Source: an uncultured Eubacteriales bacterium
GTDB lineage: Bacteria; Bacillota_A; Clostridia; Lachnospirales; Lachnospiraceae
Assembly: GCA_902803345.1 (NCBI GenBank)
Contig: CADCPV010000230.1
Span: 1-10,626 of the forward strand
Reading direction: 5' to 3'
DNA: 10,626 nt
Every line of letters starts with the position of its first letter. Within the stretch, counting starts at the first letter, position 1. Position numbers and translations under genes: made by a program. The notes under the pieces were generated by a model, which was given only the letters and a program-made list of their open reading frames with translations, was not told where the DNA came from and did not search any database. Positions 1 to 6,366 of this stretch are shown one piece after another.

Positions 1-194
1 CAGCGCAGGATTTCCGAAATGCTCTCCTCTTTGGCGTCGCCGATAAAGCAGCAGGTGTTGATGATGATCACATCCGCTTCAGACTCGTCATCTGTAAAGA
101 TATAGCCCTCATCACGAAGAATTCCCAGCATGTGCTCCGAATCGGACAGATTCTTGTCACAGCCGAGAGAAAGGAAGAAGATCTTTTCGTTCAT
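1..194 (-). CDS. rimO: RimO, ribosomal protein S12 methylthiotransferase (N-terminal part, cut by window edge)
   Basis: RimO is a radical-SAM iron-sulfur enzyme that adds a methylthio group to a conserved Asp of ribosomal protein S12. Only the first 64 codons lie in the window and the gene continues beyond base 1. The visible part is the UPF0004 domain. It begins [20 protein letters not shown] and carries a second block [19 protein letters not shown]. Cys12 and Cys48 match the first two of the three cysteines that bind the N-terminal cluster in MiaB/RimO proteins. The SLGCDKN and NTC-F-I patterns fit RimO better than MiaB. The ATG overlaps the stop of rpoZ by 4 bp (ATGA), so translation is probably coupled. 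The radical-SAM CxxxCxxC motif is outside the window, so RimO rather than a MiaB paralogue rests on the N-terminus alone. Confidence 0.9.
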   Translation of the reverse strand, partial: MNEKIFFLSLGCDKNLSDSEHMLGILRDEGYIFTDDESEADVIIINTCCFIGDAKEESISEILR

Positions 195-556
195 TCTTCT
201 TCGGCCGGAACTTCCTCCGCCTGATCGCCGGCTTCTTCTTCCGCATATTCCGAATCGTCGTAGTATTCGCTTTCGTACTCTTCCGGATACTCATCCTCGT
301 CGTAATATTCTTCGTATTCCTCGGGATATTCGTCATCCAGCACATGGACGCGGCCGGCATAGAATTCTTCGACTGCAACCGAAAGATTCTTTTCCTTGGC
401 CTGCGCGTCGACAAGCGGCTCGGAACCGGCGTTGATCTGACGTGCACGCTTTGCGGTCGCCAGCACCAGCGAATAGCGGTTTGTGATCGTCATGTCGCCG
501 GCCACGGCGGTATCGTTGATTTTCTCAATCATTTCCTTATAAGACGGATGGATCAT
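191..556 (-). CDS. rpoZ: RNA polymerase omega subunit with long acidic, tyrosine-rich C-terminal tail
   Basis: Omega is the small subunit that helps fold and hold beta-prime in RNA polymerase. The conserved core covers about residues 1-72: an N-terminal segment [10 protein letters not shown], the diagnostic helix [16 protein letters not shown] at residues 26-41, and a SVAVEEF helix. The protein has 121 residues, whereas many omegas have 65-90. The excess is residues 74-121, with 27 Asp/Glu, 9 Tyr and no Lys, Arg or His. Residues 76-88 and 89-101 are an imperfect 13-residue tandem duplication. The gene sits between gmk and rimO with a 4-bp ATGA overlap at each end, so the three are very likely one transcription and translation unit. 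The identity is firm. The role of the tail is unknown. Confidence 0.95.
   Translation of the reverse strand: MIHPSYKEMIEKINDTAVAGDMTITNRYSLVLATAKRARQINAGSEPLVDAQAKEKNLSVAVEEFYAGRVHVLDDEYPEEYEEYYDEDEYPEEYESEYYDDSEYAEEEAGDQAEEVPAEEE
194..337 (-). repeat. Acidic/Tyr tail of omega with 13-residue tandem duplication
   Basis: Codons 74-121 of rpoZ. Residues 76-88 ([13 protein letters not shown], bases 293-331) and 89-101 ([13 protein letters not shown], bases 254-292) align end to end, which suggests a 39-bp in-frame duplication that later diverged. The rest of the tail is Glu-rich and looks disordered. Confidence 0.7.
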
Positions 557-1197
557 GGTTCATCGTCCTCCTTTGTTATCATCAAAAGTTCTTCTTTGAG
601 GCGCAGAAGAAGTTCATCGCGTGCGGCGGCTTCTTCCTGTTTTTTCCGGATCAGGTCACGGACTTCCAGAACGCAGGTTTCCAGGTCGTCGTTCACGGTC
701 ATCGCATCATAGCGCGGTACGTAATCCGCTTCGTCAACCGCCCGGCGCATGCGCCTGAGGATCTCGGAAAGGCTTTCCGTTCCGCGGCCGACTAGCCGGT
801 CGTAGAGTTCCTTCGCACTCGGCGGAACCACGTAGAGAAGCAGGGAATCCGGGAACTTGTCACGGATCTGCAGGCCGCCCTGGACCTCAATCTCGAGGAT
901 GACATTCCTGCCTTCATTTACGTTCTTCAAGACGTAATCCTTCGGCGTTCCGTAGTAATTGCCGTTGTAGACCGCATGCTCCAAAAGCCTGTCTTCCGCA
1001 ATCATCTCTTCAAATGCTTCGCGGCTGACGAAGAAGTACTCTCTGCCTTCTTCCTCGCCTTCCCGCATGGATCTCGAGGTTGCGGAAATACTGAGTGCAA
1101 AGTCATCCGGCCAGCGCTTCAGGAGTTCTTTGACAATCGTCCCCTTACCAACGCCGGAAAAGCCGGAAATCACGATCAGAAGACCTTTTTTCTGCAT
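553..1197 (-). CDS. gmk: Guanylate kinase
   Basis: Guanylate kinase phosphorylates GMP to GDP with ATP in the cytoplasm, an essential step in GTP supply. The 214 residues are close to the family norm of about 205. The P-loop is GFSGVGKGT at residues 12-20. The GMP-binding region has SATSRSMREGE (Arg42, Arg45) and YFF at 54-56, then LEHAVYNGNYYGTP (residues 72-85) and LEIEVQGGLQ (101-110). The lid arginines are in LVGRGTES and RRMRRA, and the NDDLE motif lies near residue 169. The canonical TTR of the GMP site reads TSR here, a mild change. The ATG has a GAGGTG ribosome binding site 4-5 bases upstream and follows a consensus promoter. The stop overlaps rpoZ by ATGA. The C-terminus is a charged helix of about 30 residues. 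Confidence 0.97.
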   Translation of the reverse strand: MQKKGLLIVISGFSGVGKGTIVKELLKRWPDDFALSISATSRSMREGEEEGREYFFVSREAFEEMIAEDRLLEHAVYNGNYYGTPKDYVLKNVNEGRNVILEIEVQGGLQIRDKFPDSLLLYVVPPSAKELYDRLVGRGTESLSEILRRMRRAVDEADYVPRYDAMTVNDDLETCVLEVRDLIRKKQEEAAARDELLLRLKEELLMITKEDDEP

Positions 1198-1230
1198 AGT
1201 TCACCTCAAATCAGATCTTAACAACACTAC

Positions 1231-1259
1231 ATTATATCCTAAGACTTTCATTCTGTCAA
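1231..1259 (-). promoter_or_regulatory. Sigma-A-type promoter for gmk-rpoZ-rimO
   Basis: On the minus strand, TTGACA (1254-1259) is followed after exactly 17 bases by TATAAT (1231-1236), a perfect match to the sigma-70/sigma-A consensus. Transcription should start near base 1224, giving a leader of about 27 bases to the gmk ATG with GAGGTG just before it. No terminator is visible between the end of the upstream methyltransferase gene (1271) and this promoter, so some readthrough into gmk is possible. Confidence 0.88.
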
Positions 1260-1270
1260 TCAACCGCCGT

Positions 1271-2677
1271 TTATTGATAGCGCCAGCCGGGAAGGTAGCC
1301 GTTTTTCAGCATATTCCCGGTGATTTTCCCGAAGCCGAGCGGATATCCGTCCGTACAGAGAAGCGCCCGTCCGTTTTCTTCCGGAGAAAGATCCGTAATG
1401 TCCAGCGTCTCGCCCTTCAGATACCGGATCACGCGCTCATCCTGCACCGGAAGGTCGAGGCAGCAGGGATACTCCTCTTTCCGAAGCGCCATCGCAAGTG
1501 CCTGAGAAGGCTCAAAACGGCCCTTTTTCTGTTCACCCAGGAGTAAACCCGACCGCAGGATCCGAAGGCCTGTAAGGGGCAGATCTGCGCCTTTGGGGGC
1601 CAGATACAGGCGCTCGCCGCGAAGTTCCAGACGGTCCCGGTCAGGCGGCATCCCGAGCGCCGAAAGAAATGCTTCCGTTTCGGCCGAAAGTTTCGGAGAG
1701 GTGCGGGATCGTACGGGATCTTTCCGCGTCTGAACCGCATCCTCTTCCGGATATCCCTCCTTCTGAAGAAGTGCAATGAAATGTCCCTCCCCCCGGAGCT
1801 TATGCGGATAAAGCCGCGCACAGAAAAGAAGCTCCGGATCATCTTCCGATGCGAGATCCGGCCTTCCCAAAGAGAAGCCTTCATACCGCCCGGAGAAGTC
1901 TGCGACATGCAGACCGGGACAGCACTTCTTCATATGGAGCACAATCTCCTCGTCCTCTTCCACGGAAAAGGTACAGGTCGAATACAGCAACATTCCGCCG
2001 GGGCGAAGCATCCGGAGCGCATTTTCCGTAATACTTTTCTGAAGCGCCGTATAAAATCCGATGCCGTGTTCCACATAGCTTCGGATAACTGCCGGATCTT
2101 TCCGGAACATGCCCTGTCCCGAACAGGGGGCATCAATCAGGATTTTATCGAAATATTCCGGGAAACGGTCTGCAAGGTTTCTCGGATCCTCGGACAGGAT
2201 CAGGGCGTTTTTCACACCGAACAGCTCTAAGTTTTTCAGAAGTGCCTGTGCGCGGGAATTGCTGATATCGTTGGAAACAAGAAGGCCTTCCCCCTGAAGT
2301 TTTGCCGCAAGCTCCGTCGACTTTCCGCCCGGCGCGGCACAAAGATCCAGCACCCGTTCTCCCGGCTTCACCGGCAGGATCTGCGCAGGCGCCATCGCCG
2401 ACGGCTCCTGCAGGTAATACAGGCCGGCATAATAATACGGATGTTTGCCGGCCCGCTCCGAGGCGCCGATATAATAGCCGTTTTCCGTCCACGGGACCCG
2501 TCTTAATGGGAAAGGGCTGATCTGTTCGAACTTGGAAGGGCTGATCTTCAGCGTATTAACGCGAAGCCCGGCCGTCTTTTCTGCACGGAAGCTGTTCAGA
2601 TAATCCTCATATTCCGCCCCGAGAAGCTTCTTCATCATCGAAAGATACGGTTCTGGGAGCGCAGGTATTTTATTCAT
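1271..2677 (-). CDS. rsmF: RsmF/NOL1-NOP2-Sun family rRNA (cytosine-C5) methyltransferase
   Basis: This is an S-adenosylmethionine-dependent enzyme that makes 5-methylcytosine in RNA. The Firmicutes members of this architecture are usually called RsmF-like and are thought to act on 16S rRNA. Visible motifs are LDLCAAPGGKSTELAAKL for SAM binding (about 110-127), DAPCSGQGMFRKDP with Cys185 (182-195), and LYSTCTFSVEEDE with the nucleophile Cys235 (231-243). Both cysteines of the two-Cys mechanism are present. A C-terminal PUA-like/RsmF region of about 200 residues ends in DGYPLGFGKITGNMLKNGYL, typical of the bacterial RsmF/YebU group. The length of 468 fits. The start ATG has only a modest AGGG site, 7 bases upstream, lying in the T-rich tail of the preceding terminator. 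The exact target base cannot be told from sequence. Confidence 0.9.
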   Translation of the reverse strand: MNKIPALPEPYLSMMKKLLGAEYEDYLNSFRAEKTAGLRVNTLKISPSKFEQISPFPLRRVPWTENGYYIGASERAGKHPYYYAGLYYLQEPSAMAPAQILPVKPGERVLDLCAAPGGKSTELAAKLQGEGLLVSNDISNSRAQALLKNLELFGVKNALILSEDPRNLADRFPEYFDKILIDAPCSGQGMFRKDPAVIRSYVEHGIGFYTALQKSITENALRMLRPGGMLLYSTCTFSVEEDEEIVLHMKKCCPGLHVADFSGRYEGFSLGRPDLASEDDPELLFCARLYPHKLRGEGHFIALLQKEGYPEEDAVQTRKDPVRSRTSPKLSAETEAFLSALGMPPDRDRLELRGERLYLAPKGADLPLTGLRILRSGLLLGEQKKGRFEPSQALAMALRKEEYPCCLDLPVQDERVIRYLKGETLDITDLSPEENGRALLCTDGYPLGFGKITGNMLKNGYLPGWRYQ

Positions 2678-2688
2678 ATACTACCCTA

Positions 2689-2728
2689 AGAAAAAGAAAA
2701 GCAGGCACGCCGTAAACAGCATGCCTGC
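2689..2728 (-). terminator. Intrinsic terminator after the rsmD-coaD-coiled-coil operon
   Basis: Read on the minus strand, arms GCAGGCA (2722-2728) and TGCCTGC (2701-2707) form a 7-bp stem, extended by two further G-C pairs after one mismatch, with an 8-base loop. A T-rich tract TTTTCTTTTT (2691-2700) follows directly. It lies 22 bases after the stop at 2751 and ends only about 13 bases before the rsmF start at 2677. Confidence 0.88.
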
Positions 2729-2749
2729 GCGGTCAGTAAAAGTCAGGAA

Positions 2750-2755
2750 ATTATA
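2750..2755 (-). promoter_or_regulatory. Possible -10 element upstream of the terminator/rsmF junction
   Basis: An exact TATAAT on the minus strand overlaps the stop codon of the coiled-coil gene. No recognisable -35 lies 16-18 bases upstream and there is no TG extension, so this is a weak candidate. If used, the transcript would carry the terminator hairpin in its leader ahead of rsmF. Confidence 0.25.
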
Positions 2756-3368
2756 AATCTTCCTCATCTTCCTCATCGGCGTCCGTCTCAAAGAAGGGCT
2801 GGGAATTCGCCGGAATCTTCTCTTCGGGCTCTTTCTGATTCAGCTCCCGCTGGTTCTGCTCGATGATGTTCAGGTGCTCGGAAAGCGAGGAAAGAAGCGC
2901 CGTGTAGCGGTTCTGGCTGTCTTCAACCGTACCCGAGATGATCGTATGCAGGTTGTCGAGCATCGCATTCGTATAATCCAGCGCGCCCTGGCGGATCGCA
3001 CCGGCTTCGTCTGTCGCATTATCCAGAATCTCACGTGCCTGGTCCTGTGCATCCTTGAGGATTTCGTTGGCCTTTTCATAAGCCATGCGGGTGATCTGGT
3101 TCTCATTGACCATATGCTCCGCATAAGCCTGCGCCTTGTCCTCAATCTCCGATGCCTTCTTCTTGGCATCGGACAGGATCTTGTCACGGTTGTTCAGCAT
3201 GCGCTGATACTTCTTGACTTCCTCAGGCGTATACTGGCGAAGCTCATCCAGGAATTCTTCAAGCTGAGGCCGGTCTACAATGATCTTGGTGTTCGAAAAC
3301 GCCTGCATTTTACATCCGTCAATGTACTCCTCGATATCGCCGATAACCTGTTCAATTCTGTTGCTCAT
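2751..3368 (-). CDS. Coiled-coil protein, DivIVA / V-ATPase subunit H-like, function unknown
   Basis: The 205 residues have no signal peptide or membrane segment. The N-terminal part (1-55) includes a short segment NTKIIVDRPQLEEFLDEL (26-43) resembling the helical lead-in of related Clostridia proteins. Residues 56-130 are a heptad-like, Ala/Lys/Glu-rich helix, for example ILSDAKKKASEIEDKAQAYA, the composition typical of DivIVA or ATPase peripheral-stalk coiled coils. A second amphipathic helical region follows to about 178. The C-terminus (181-205) is Pro/acidic and ends DADEEDEEDL. Database names such as 'ATPase' or 'DivIVA' for such proteins reflect the coiled coil and not a proven activity, and I see no P-loop. 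It is third in the rsmD-coaD operon, 45 bases after coaD, with a strong GAGGAG site, and ends at the intrinsic terminator. A structural or cell-division scaffold role is a guess. Confidence 0.75.
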   Translation of the reverse strand: MSNRIEQVIGDIEEYIDGCKMQAFSNTKIIVDRPQLEEFLDELRQYTPEEVKKYQRMLNNRDKILSDAKKKASEIEDKAQAYAEHMVNENQITRMAYEKANEILKDAQDQAREILDNATDEAGAIRQGALDYTNAMLDNLHTIISGTVEDSQNRYTALLSSLSEHLNIIEQNQRELNQKEPEEKIPANSQPFFETDADEEDEEDL

Positions 3369-3413
3369 TGTATTCTCCTCGCTTTTATATATTTATTTGG
3401 GATTATTTGCTGA

Positions 3414-3905
3414 TTAATTCCGGAACTTTCCGGCATACTTTTCCATGACTTTTTTTGCCACATGTTCCGGCACAAATTCCGAAATATCTCCGTTATAGGA
3501 GGCAACCTCCTTCACGATGCTCGAAGAAAGATAAGCATAGGTGAGGTTCGTCGTAAGAAAAACCGTATCCACATCCGGTGCGAGCTTCCGGTTTGTCTGT
3601 GAAAGCTGCAGTTCATATTCAAAATCCGTTACCGCACGCAGTCCGCGGATCATGAAATCCGCCTTTTCGGAGCGGGCGAAATTCACAGTCAGGCCGGAGA
3701 AGGATTTCACTTCGACATTCGGAAGATGTCGGACCGCTTCTTTGATCATCAGGATCCGTTCCTCAACGCTGAAAAGCGGTGTTTTTGCAGAGTTGTTGAG
3801 AACGCCGACAATAAGGCGGTCCGTAAACCTGGCTGCGCGTTCGATGATATCCAAATGTCCGAAAGTAACCGGATCAAATGACCCGGGATAAACAGCAATG
3901 CTCAT
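3414..3905 (-). CDS. coaD: Phosphopantetheine adenylyltransferase (PPAT)
   Basis: CoaD transfers AMP from ATP to 4'-phosphopantetheine, giving dephospho-CoA, the next-to-last step of coenzyme A synthesis. The protein begins [20 protein letters not shown]. The T-x-G-H nucleotidyl-transferase motif is at 14-17. [14 protein letters not shown] (87-100) binds substrate, and [11 protein letters not shown] (125-135) is the second nucleotide-binding motif (ISSS/T-x-x-K-E type). The length of 163 residues matches the bacterial family of about 160. The ATG overlaps the rsmD stop by 4 bp (ATGA), the usual coupling in Firmicutes, where rsmD and coaD are commonly adjacent. Confidence 0.97.
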   Translation of the reverse strand: MSIAVYPGSFDPVTFGHLDIIERAARFTDRLIVGVLNNSAKTPLFSVEERILMIKEAVRHLPNVEVKSFSGLTVNFARSEKADFMIRGLRAVTDFEYELQLSQTNRKLAPDVDTVFLTTNLTYAYLSSSIVKEVASYNGDISEFVPEHVAKKVMEKYAGKFRN

Positions 3906-4468
3906 AAACTCGTTTTCCTCTGCAGAAACAGATGCCGGTTTGTTTTATAGCGCTTGTCCCGGACAATCAAAAAAGGAAGTTCCGAAAGCGTTTCGGGATC
4001 GAAGCGGATGGATTCCTCCACGACAATCAGCGTTTCTTCCGTAATCAGCGAAGATCCGGAAAGCTTTGAGAGTGTGCGTTCTGCTTCTCCCTGCCCGTAA
4101 GGCGGATCCATAAAAACAAGATCAAAAGCGCTGCCGGTCCGCCGCTCCAGTGCCGAAATCCCGAGAAGTGCATCCGTCCGGAGCACTTCCGAACGTTCGC
4201 GGAGTCTGGTAAAAGTCAGGTTCTCTTCTATAACGCGTACCGCAGCCGGATTCTTTTCGATAAAGACTGCCTGAGAAGCGCCTCTTGAAAGAGCCTCGAT
4301 CCCGATTGCACCGGAACCTGCGTACAGGTCAAGAAAGCGGCATCCCATAAGTCTTGGCTGCAGGATGTTGAACAGGGTTTCCTTGATCCGGTCCGTAGTC
4401 GGACGAGTGGAAAGTCCCGGTACTGTTTTGAGCGGAAGACTCCGCGCCGATCCTGCTATTACTCTCAC
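3902..4468 (-). CDS. rsmD: 16S rRNA (guanine-966 N2)-methyltransferase
   Basis: RsmD methylates G966 of 16S rRNA using SAM during 30S assembly. The N-terminus [13 protein letters not shown] followed by [16 protein letters not shown] (21-36) is highly typical. The SAM motif is [16 protein letters not shown] (45-60), and the catalytic motif IV is FMDPPYGQG (119-127). The length of 188 residues is normal. The start is GTG at 4466-4468, chosen because it gives the conserved N-terminus exactly and has AGGG 6 bases upstream. The stop overlaps coaD by ATGA. The gene is preceded by a promoter with an embedded palindrome and by a short upstream ORF in the leader. Confidence 0.95.
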   Translation of the reverse strand: MRVIAGSARSLPLKTVPGLSTRPTTDRIKETLFNILQPRLMGCRFLDLYAGSGAIGIEALSRGASQAVFIEKNPAAVRVIEENLTFTRLRERSEVLRTDALLGISALERRTGSAFDLVFMDPPYGQGEAERTLSKLSGSSLITEETLIVVEESIRFDPETLSELPFLIVRDKRYKTNRHLFLQRKTSL

Positions 4469-4470
4469 CT

Positions 4471-4503
4471 TTAACCCTGCTCCGAAATTATTGACATCGC
4501 CAT
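4471..4503 (-). other. Possible leader peptide (10 codons) just before rsmD
   Basis: In the 75-base leader of rsmD, an ATG at 4503 opens a 10-codon frame MAMSIISEQG ending in TAA at 4473-4471. That is two bases before the rsmD GTG and in a different frame. GAAGGGGA lies about 10 bases upstream of the ATG and could act as a ribosome binding site. The rsmD ribosome binding site is inside this frame, so its translation would affect rsmD initiation. It is too short to be sure it is real. Confidence 0.3.
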
Positions 4504-4550
4504 ATAATCCGTATCCCCTTCAAACTGCTTTCAGATCTCCGGGCGCTGAT

Positions 4551-4579
4551 ATTGTATCACGATTTGTTCGTGATGACAA
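4551..4579 (-). promoter_or_regulatory. Promoter of rsmD-coaD operon with palindromic spacer (putative operator)
   Basis: On the minus strand, TTGTCA (4574-4579) and TACAAT (4551-4556) are separated by exactly 17 bases. Bases 4556-4574 are a perfect dyad: ATCACGA, a 5-base centre ACAAA, then TCGTGAT. The dyad fills the whole spacer and touches both promoter hexamers, the classic place for a repressor or MerR-type regulator. It does not match the LexA, HrcA, CtsR, Rex, NrdR or FapR boxes as I know them. Confidence 0.75.
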
Positions 4580-4590
4580 GTAAAATGACA

Positions 4591-4611
4591 AAAATCCCTG
4601 AAGATTTTCAG
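4591..4611 (-). terminator. Weak terminator-like hairpin after the ABC permease
   Basis: On the minus strand, CTGAA and TTCAG (4611-4598) form a 5-bp stem with a 4-base loop, followed by GGATTTTTG. It overlaps the permease stop codon and sits just upstream of the rsmD -35. The stem is short and A/T-rich, so termination is probably partial. Confidence 0.35.
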
Positions 4612-5456
4612 ATCAGATCTCTCCGATTAATCAGGGTCAGCTCAAGGAGAAAAGCAATCCCCACATAGGCTGCAATAACGAGCAGGGAAGACCATACAGT
4701 GTCCCACTTTCCGACCGAAAGAAGCTGCAGATTTCCCACCAGAGAGATGTACTCGATGCGGAAGCTCTGCTCAGGTTTCAGTAAGCGTGCGACTTCCGAA
4801 GCGGAAAACAGGAGCGGCGCGCCGAACCACAGATAGATCATGCTCAGGACAATAGCGGGCATCTGACGTTTCATCAGGTCAGTCAGCATGAGCACGAAGA
4901 TGCCGATCGCCGACAGCAGAAGCCCTGCCGTCACAGTATATACCAGAAGATTCAGGATCCCGCCGGTCGGAAGCCCTCTGAAAAAAACAAGAATCATCAG
5001 GATCATTGCGATGACGCTGACGTCTGTAAGAAGGAACGAATAAATCACGACCAGGATAGCGTGTACCAGGAACACCTGTGTACGTGAATGATGCGAAGCA
5101 ATGTTCTTTATGAATCCGGATCTTCTTAAGGGCGTCAGAAAGACGGCGACGAAAAATACGATGAAAATCCTGAGGTTCCCCTTAATTGCAAATGAGATAA
5201 AATCCCCGTAGTTATGGACGGTAAAAAACCCCACCAGTCCGCCCAGATCCGGATCAAGCTCCAGATCGCCCGGAATTGAGAAAGGATTGAATCCGAAATA
5301 TTCATCATACATCGTCTGCAGCCACGGCACGTTTCCAAACATCAGGCCGTAGACGGCTCCGGTCATAAGGGAAAGGCCAAAACATACAAGCAGCAGGATC
5401 AGCGGGCTTTTGGACTTTTTAGCGCGGTAGAGTTCCGCAAAAAACAGATTTTTCAT
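4608..5456 (-). CDS. ABC transporter permease, ABC-2 / BcrB-like
   Basis: This is an integral membrane partner of the adjoining ATPase and probably an exporter or immunity-type permease. I place the start at the ATG at 5456, giving 282 residues. It lies one base after the ATPase stop and has AAGGGAGG 9 bases upstream. The longer in-frame ATG at 5480 would put that ribosome binding site inside the gene. The N-terminus MKNLFFAELYRAKKSKS is typical of ABC-2 permeases, a short basic cytoplasmic lead-in before the first helix. Hydrophobic segments lie at about 18-40, 95-110, 126-160 (one or two helices), 166-191, 198-220 and 253-275, with an extracytoplasmic loop of about 50 residues rich in Gly/Asp/Phe between the first two. 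The C-terminus NRRDLI is also typical. The substrate cannot be read from sequence. Confidence 0.82.
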   Translation of the reverse strand: MKNLFFAELYRAKKSKSPLILLLVCFGLSLMTGAVYGLMFGNVPWLQTMYDEYFGFNPFSIPGDLELDPDLGGLVGFFTVHNYGDFISFAIKGNLRIFIVFFVAVFLTPLRRSGFIKNIASHHSRTQVFLVHAILVVIYSFLLTDVSVIAMILMILVFFRGLPTGGILNLLVYTVTAGLLLSAIGIFVLMLTDLMKRQMPAIVLSMIYLWFGAPLLFSASEVARLLKPEQSFRIEYISLVGNLQLLSVGKWDTVWSSLLVIAAYVGIAFLLELTLINRRDLI

Positions 5457-5457
5457 G

Positions 5458-6354
5458 TCAGCGGACCTCCCTTGTGACACCCATGAAGTACTGCTCCAGA
5501 GATTCGCGGATCAGTTGGCATTCGTGAACGTGGATGCCGGCCATGATCATGCGCTCCAGCATCTCATCGCGGCGTTCGAACTGCTCCAGTACATGCAGCA
5601 TATGATCGGATTTTGTCTGATAGCTGAAGATTCCCATGCTTTCAAGGACCGTTTTGGCCTGATCGATCTGGTCGACAATGAAGCGCACATAGGCGGGCAT
5701 GGAATTAAGGATTTCCTCTTCCGTCGCCTCCTTCATAAGGTGTCCGCGCTCCAGTATCCCGTAGGTAGTTGCAACCTTTGAGAGTTCATCCAGCAGATGG
5801 CTTGAAATCAGGATCGTCTTCCCCGCTTCCTGGTTGAGCCGCTGCAGCACCAGGCGTACATCATGAATACCCTGCGGATCCAGACCGTTGATGGGTTCGT
5901 CGAGAATCAGAATGTCCGGATCTCCGGAAAGCGCAAGTGCAATCGAAAGGCGCTGGCGCATGCCAAGGGAAAAACTTCCGCAGCGCACGTCCGCCCAGTT
6001 CGCAAGGCCTACAAAAGCCAAAAGATCGCGGGACTTTTTTTCATCAGATTTCAGGCCGAGCGCAATCCGCTTGATTTCCATGTTCTGAAGTGCACTCAGA
6101 CTGGTGTAAAGTCCCGGCTCTTCGATCAGGACACCGATCCGGGGATAAGCGATATGCCCGTTTCCAATATGGATACTTCCGACGCTCGGGTAAGCGAGTC
6201 CCGCAAGCATTTTCAGGATGGTCGTCTTTCCCGCGCCGTTCCTGCCGATCAGTCCGTAGACAGCGCCTTCCTCCACATGGAGGTCGACGCTGTCTACGGC
6301 TGTGACATTCTTATATTGTTTCGTAAGATCTGAAGTTGTAATGATATAAGACAT
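5458..6354 (-). CDS. ABC transporter ATP-binding protein, BcrA/lantibiotic-immunity-like
   Basis: This is the cytoplasmic ATPase of an ABC-2-type exporter and pairs with the following permease. Walker A is GRNGAGKTT (37-45). The Q-loop position reads VLIEEPGLYTSLSA, so Glu replaces the usual Gln, as is common in the BcrA/lantibiotic-immunity group. The signature is SLGMRQRLSIALAL (129-142), Walker B ILILDEPINGLDPQG (148-162), and the switch His is in ISSH (183-186). All catalytic residues are present, so it should be active. A C-terminal domain of about 100 residues follows, ending MGVTREVR. At 298 residues the length fits BcrA-like proteins (about 300). The ribosome binding site AAGGA is close, about 4 bases before the ATG. 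The gene lies 12 bases after the small membrane protein and 1 base before the permease. The family handles peptide antibiotics, but the actual substrate is unknown. Confidence 0.9.
   Translation of the reverse strand: MSYIITTSDLTKQYKNVTAVDSVDLHVEEGAVYGLIGRNGAGKTTILKMLAGLAYPSVGSIHIGNGHIAYPRIGVLIEEPGLYTSLSALQNMEIKRIALGLKSDEKKSRDLLAFVGLANWADVRCGSFSLGMRQRLSIALALSGDPDILILDEPINGLDPQGIHDVRLVLQRLNQEAGKTILISSHLLDELSKVATTYGILERGHLMKEATEEEILNSMPAYVRFIVDQIDQAKTVLESMGIFSYQTKSDHMLHVLEQFERRDEMLERMIMAGIHVHECQLIRESLEQYFMGVTREVR
5466..5473 (-). promoter_or_regulatory. Ribosome binding site deciding the permease start
   Basis: AAGGGAGG within the last codons of the ATPase gene, 9 bases before the ATG at 5456. 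It selects this ATG over the one at 5480. Confidence 0.75.
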
Positions 6355-6366
6355 AATTCCTTAGTT

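Noticed and set aside
254..331. CRISPR-like or satellite DNA repeat
   Set aside because: There are only two 39-bp units, in frame within rpoZ, and the similarity is explained by a duplicated protein tail. There are no spacers.
1781..2230. Plus-strand 149-codon frame opposite the rsmF-like gene
   Set aside because: It is a shadow of the SAM-methyltransferase core. It has no ribosome binding site or promoter.
3380..3400. TATATA-type promoter directly upstream of the coiled-coil gene
   Set aside because: A start point would fall on or after the ribosome binding site and there is no -35. The gene is more simply transcribed with coaD.
2874..3413. Plus-strand 179-codon frame opposite the coiled-coil gene
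   Set aside because: It mirrors the codon pattern of a well-supported minus-strand gene, has no ribosome binding site and resembles no family.
4556..4574. LexA/DinR (SOS) box in the rsmD promoter
   Set aside because: CGAAC occurs, but the required CGAAC-N4-GTTCG symmetry does not. The dyad is centred differently, on ATCACGA/TCGTGAT.
4531..4620. Repeated TCAGATCT motifs (also near 1211)
   Set aside because: These are short, partly palindromic and common by chance at this base composition. They have no regular spacing or position relative to promoters.
5457..5480. Longer permease reading from ATG 5480
   Set aside because: It would place the AAGGGAGG ribosome binding site inside the gene and add eight non-typical residues. 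ATG 5456 is better.
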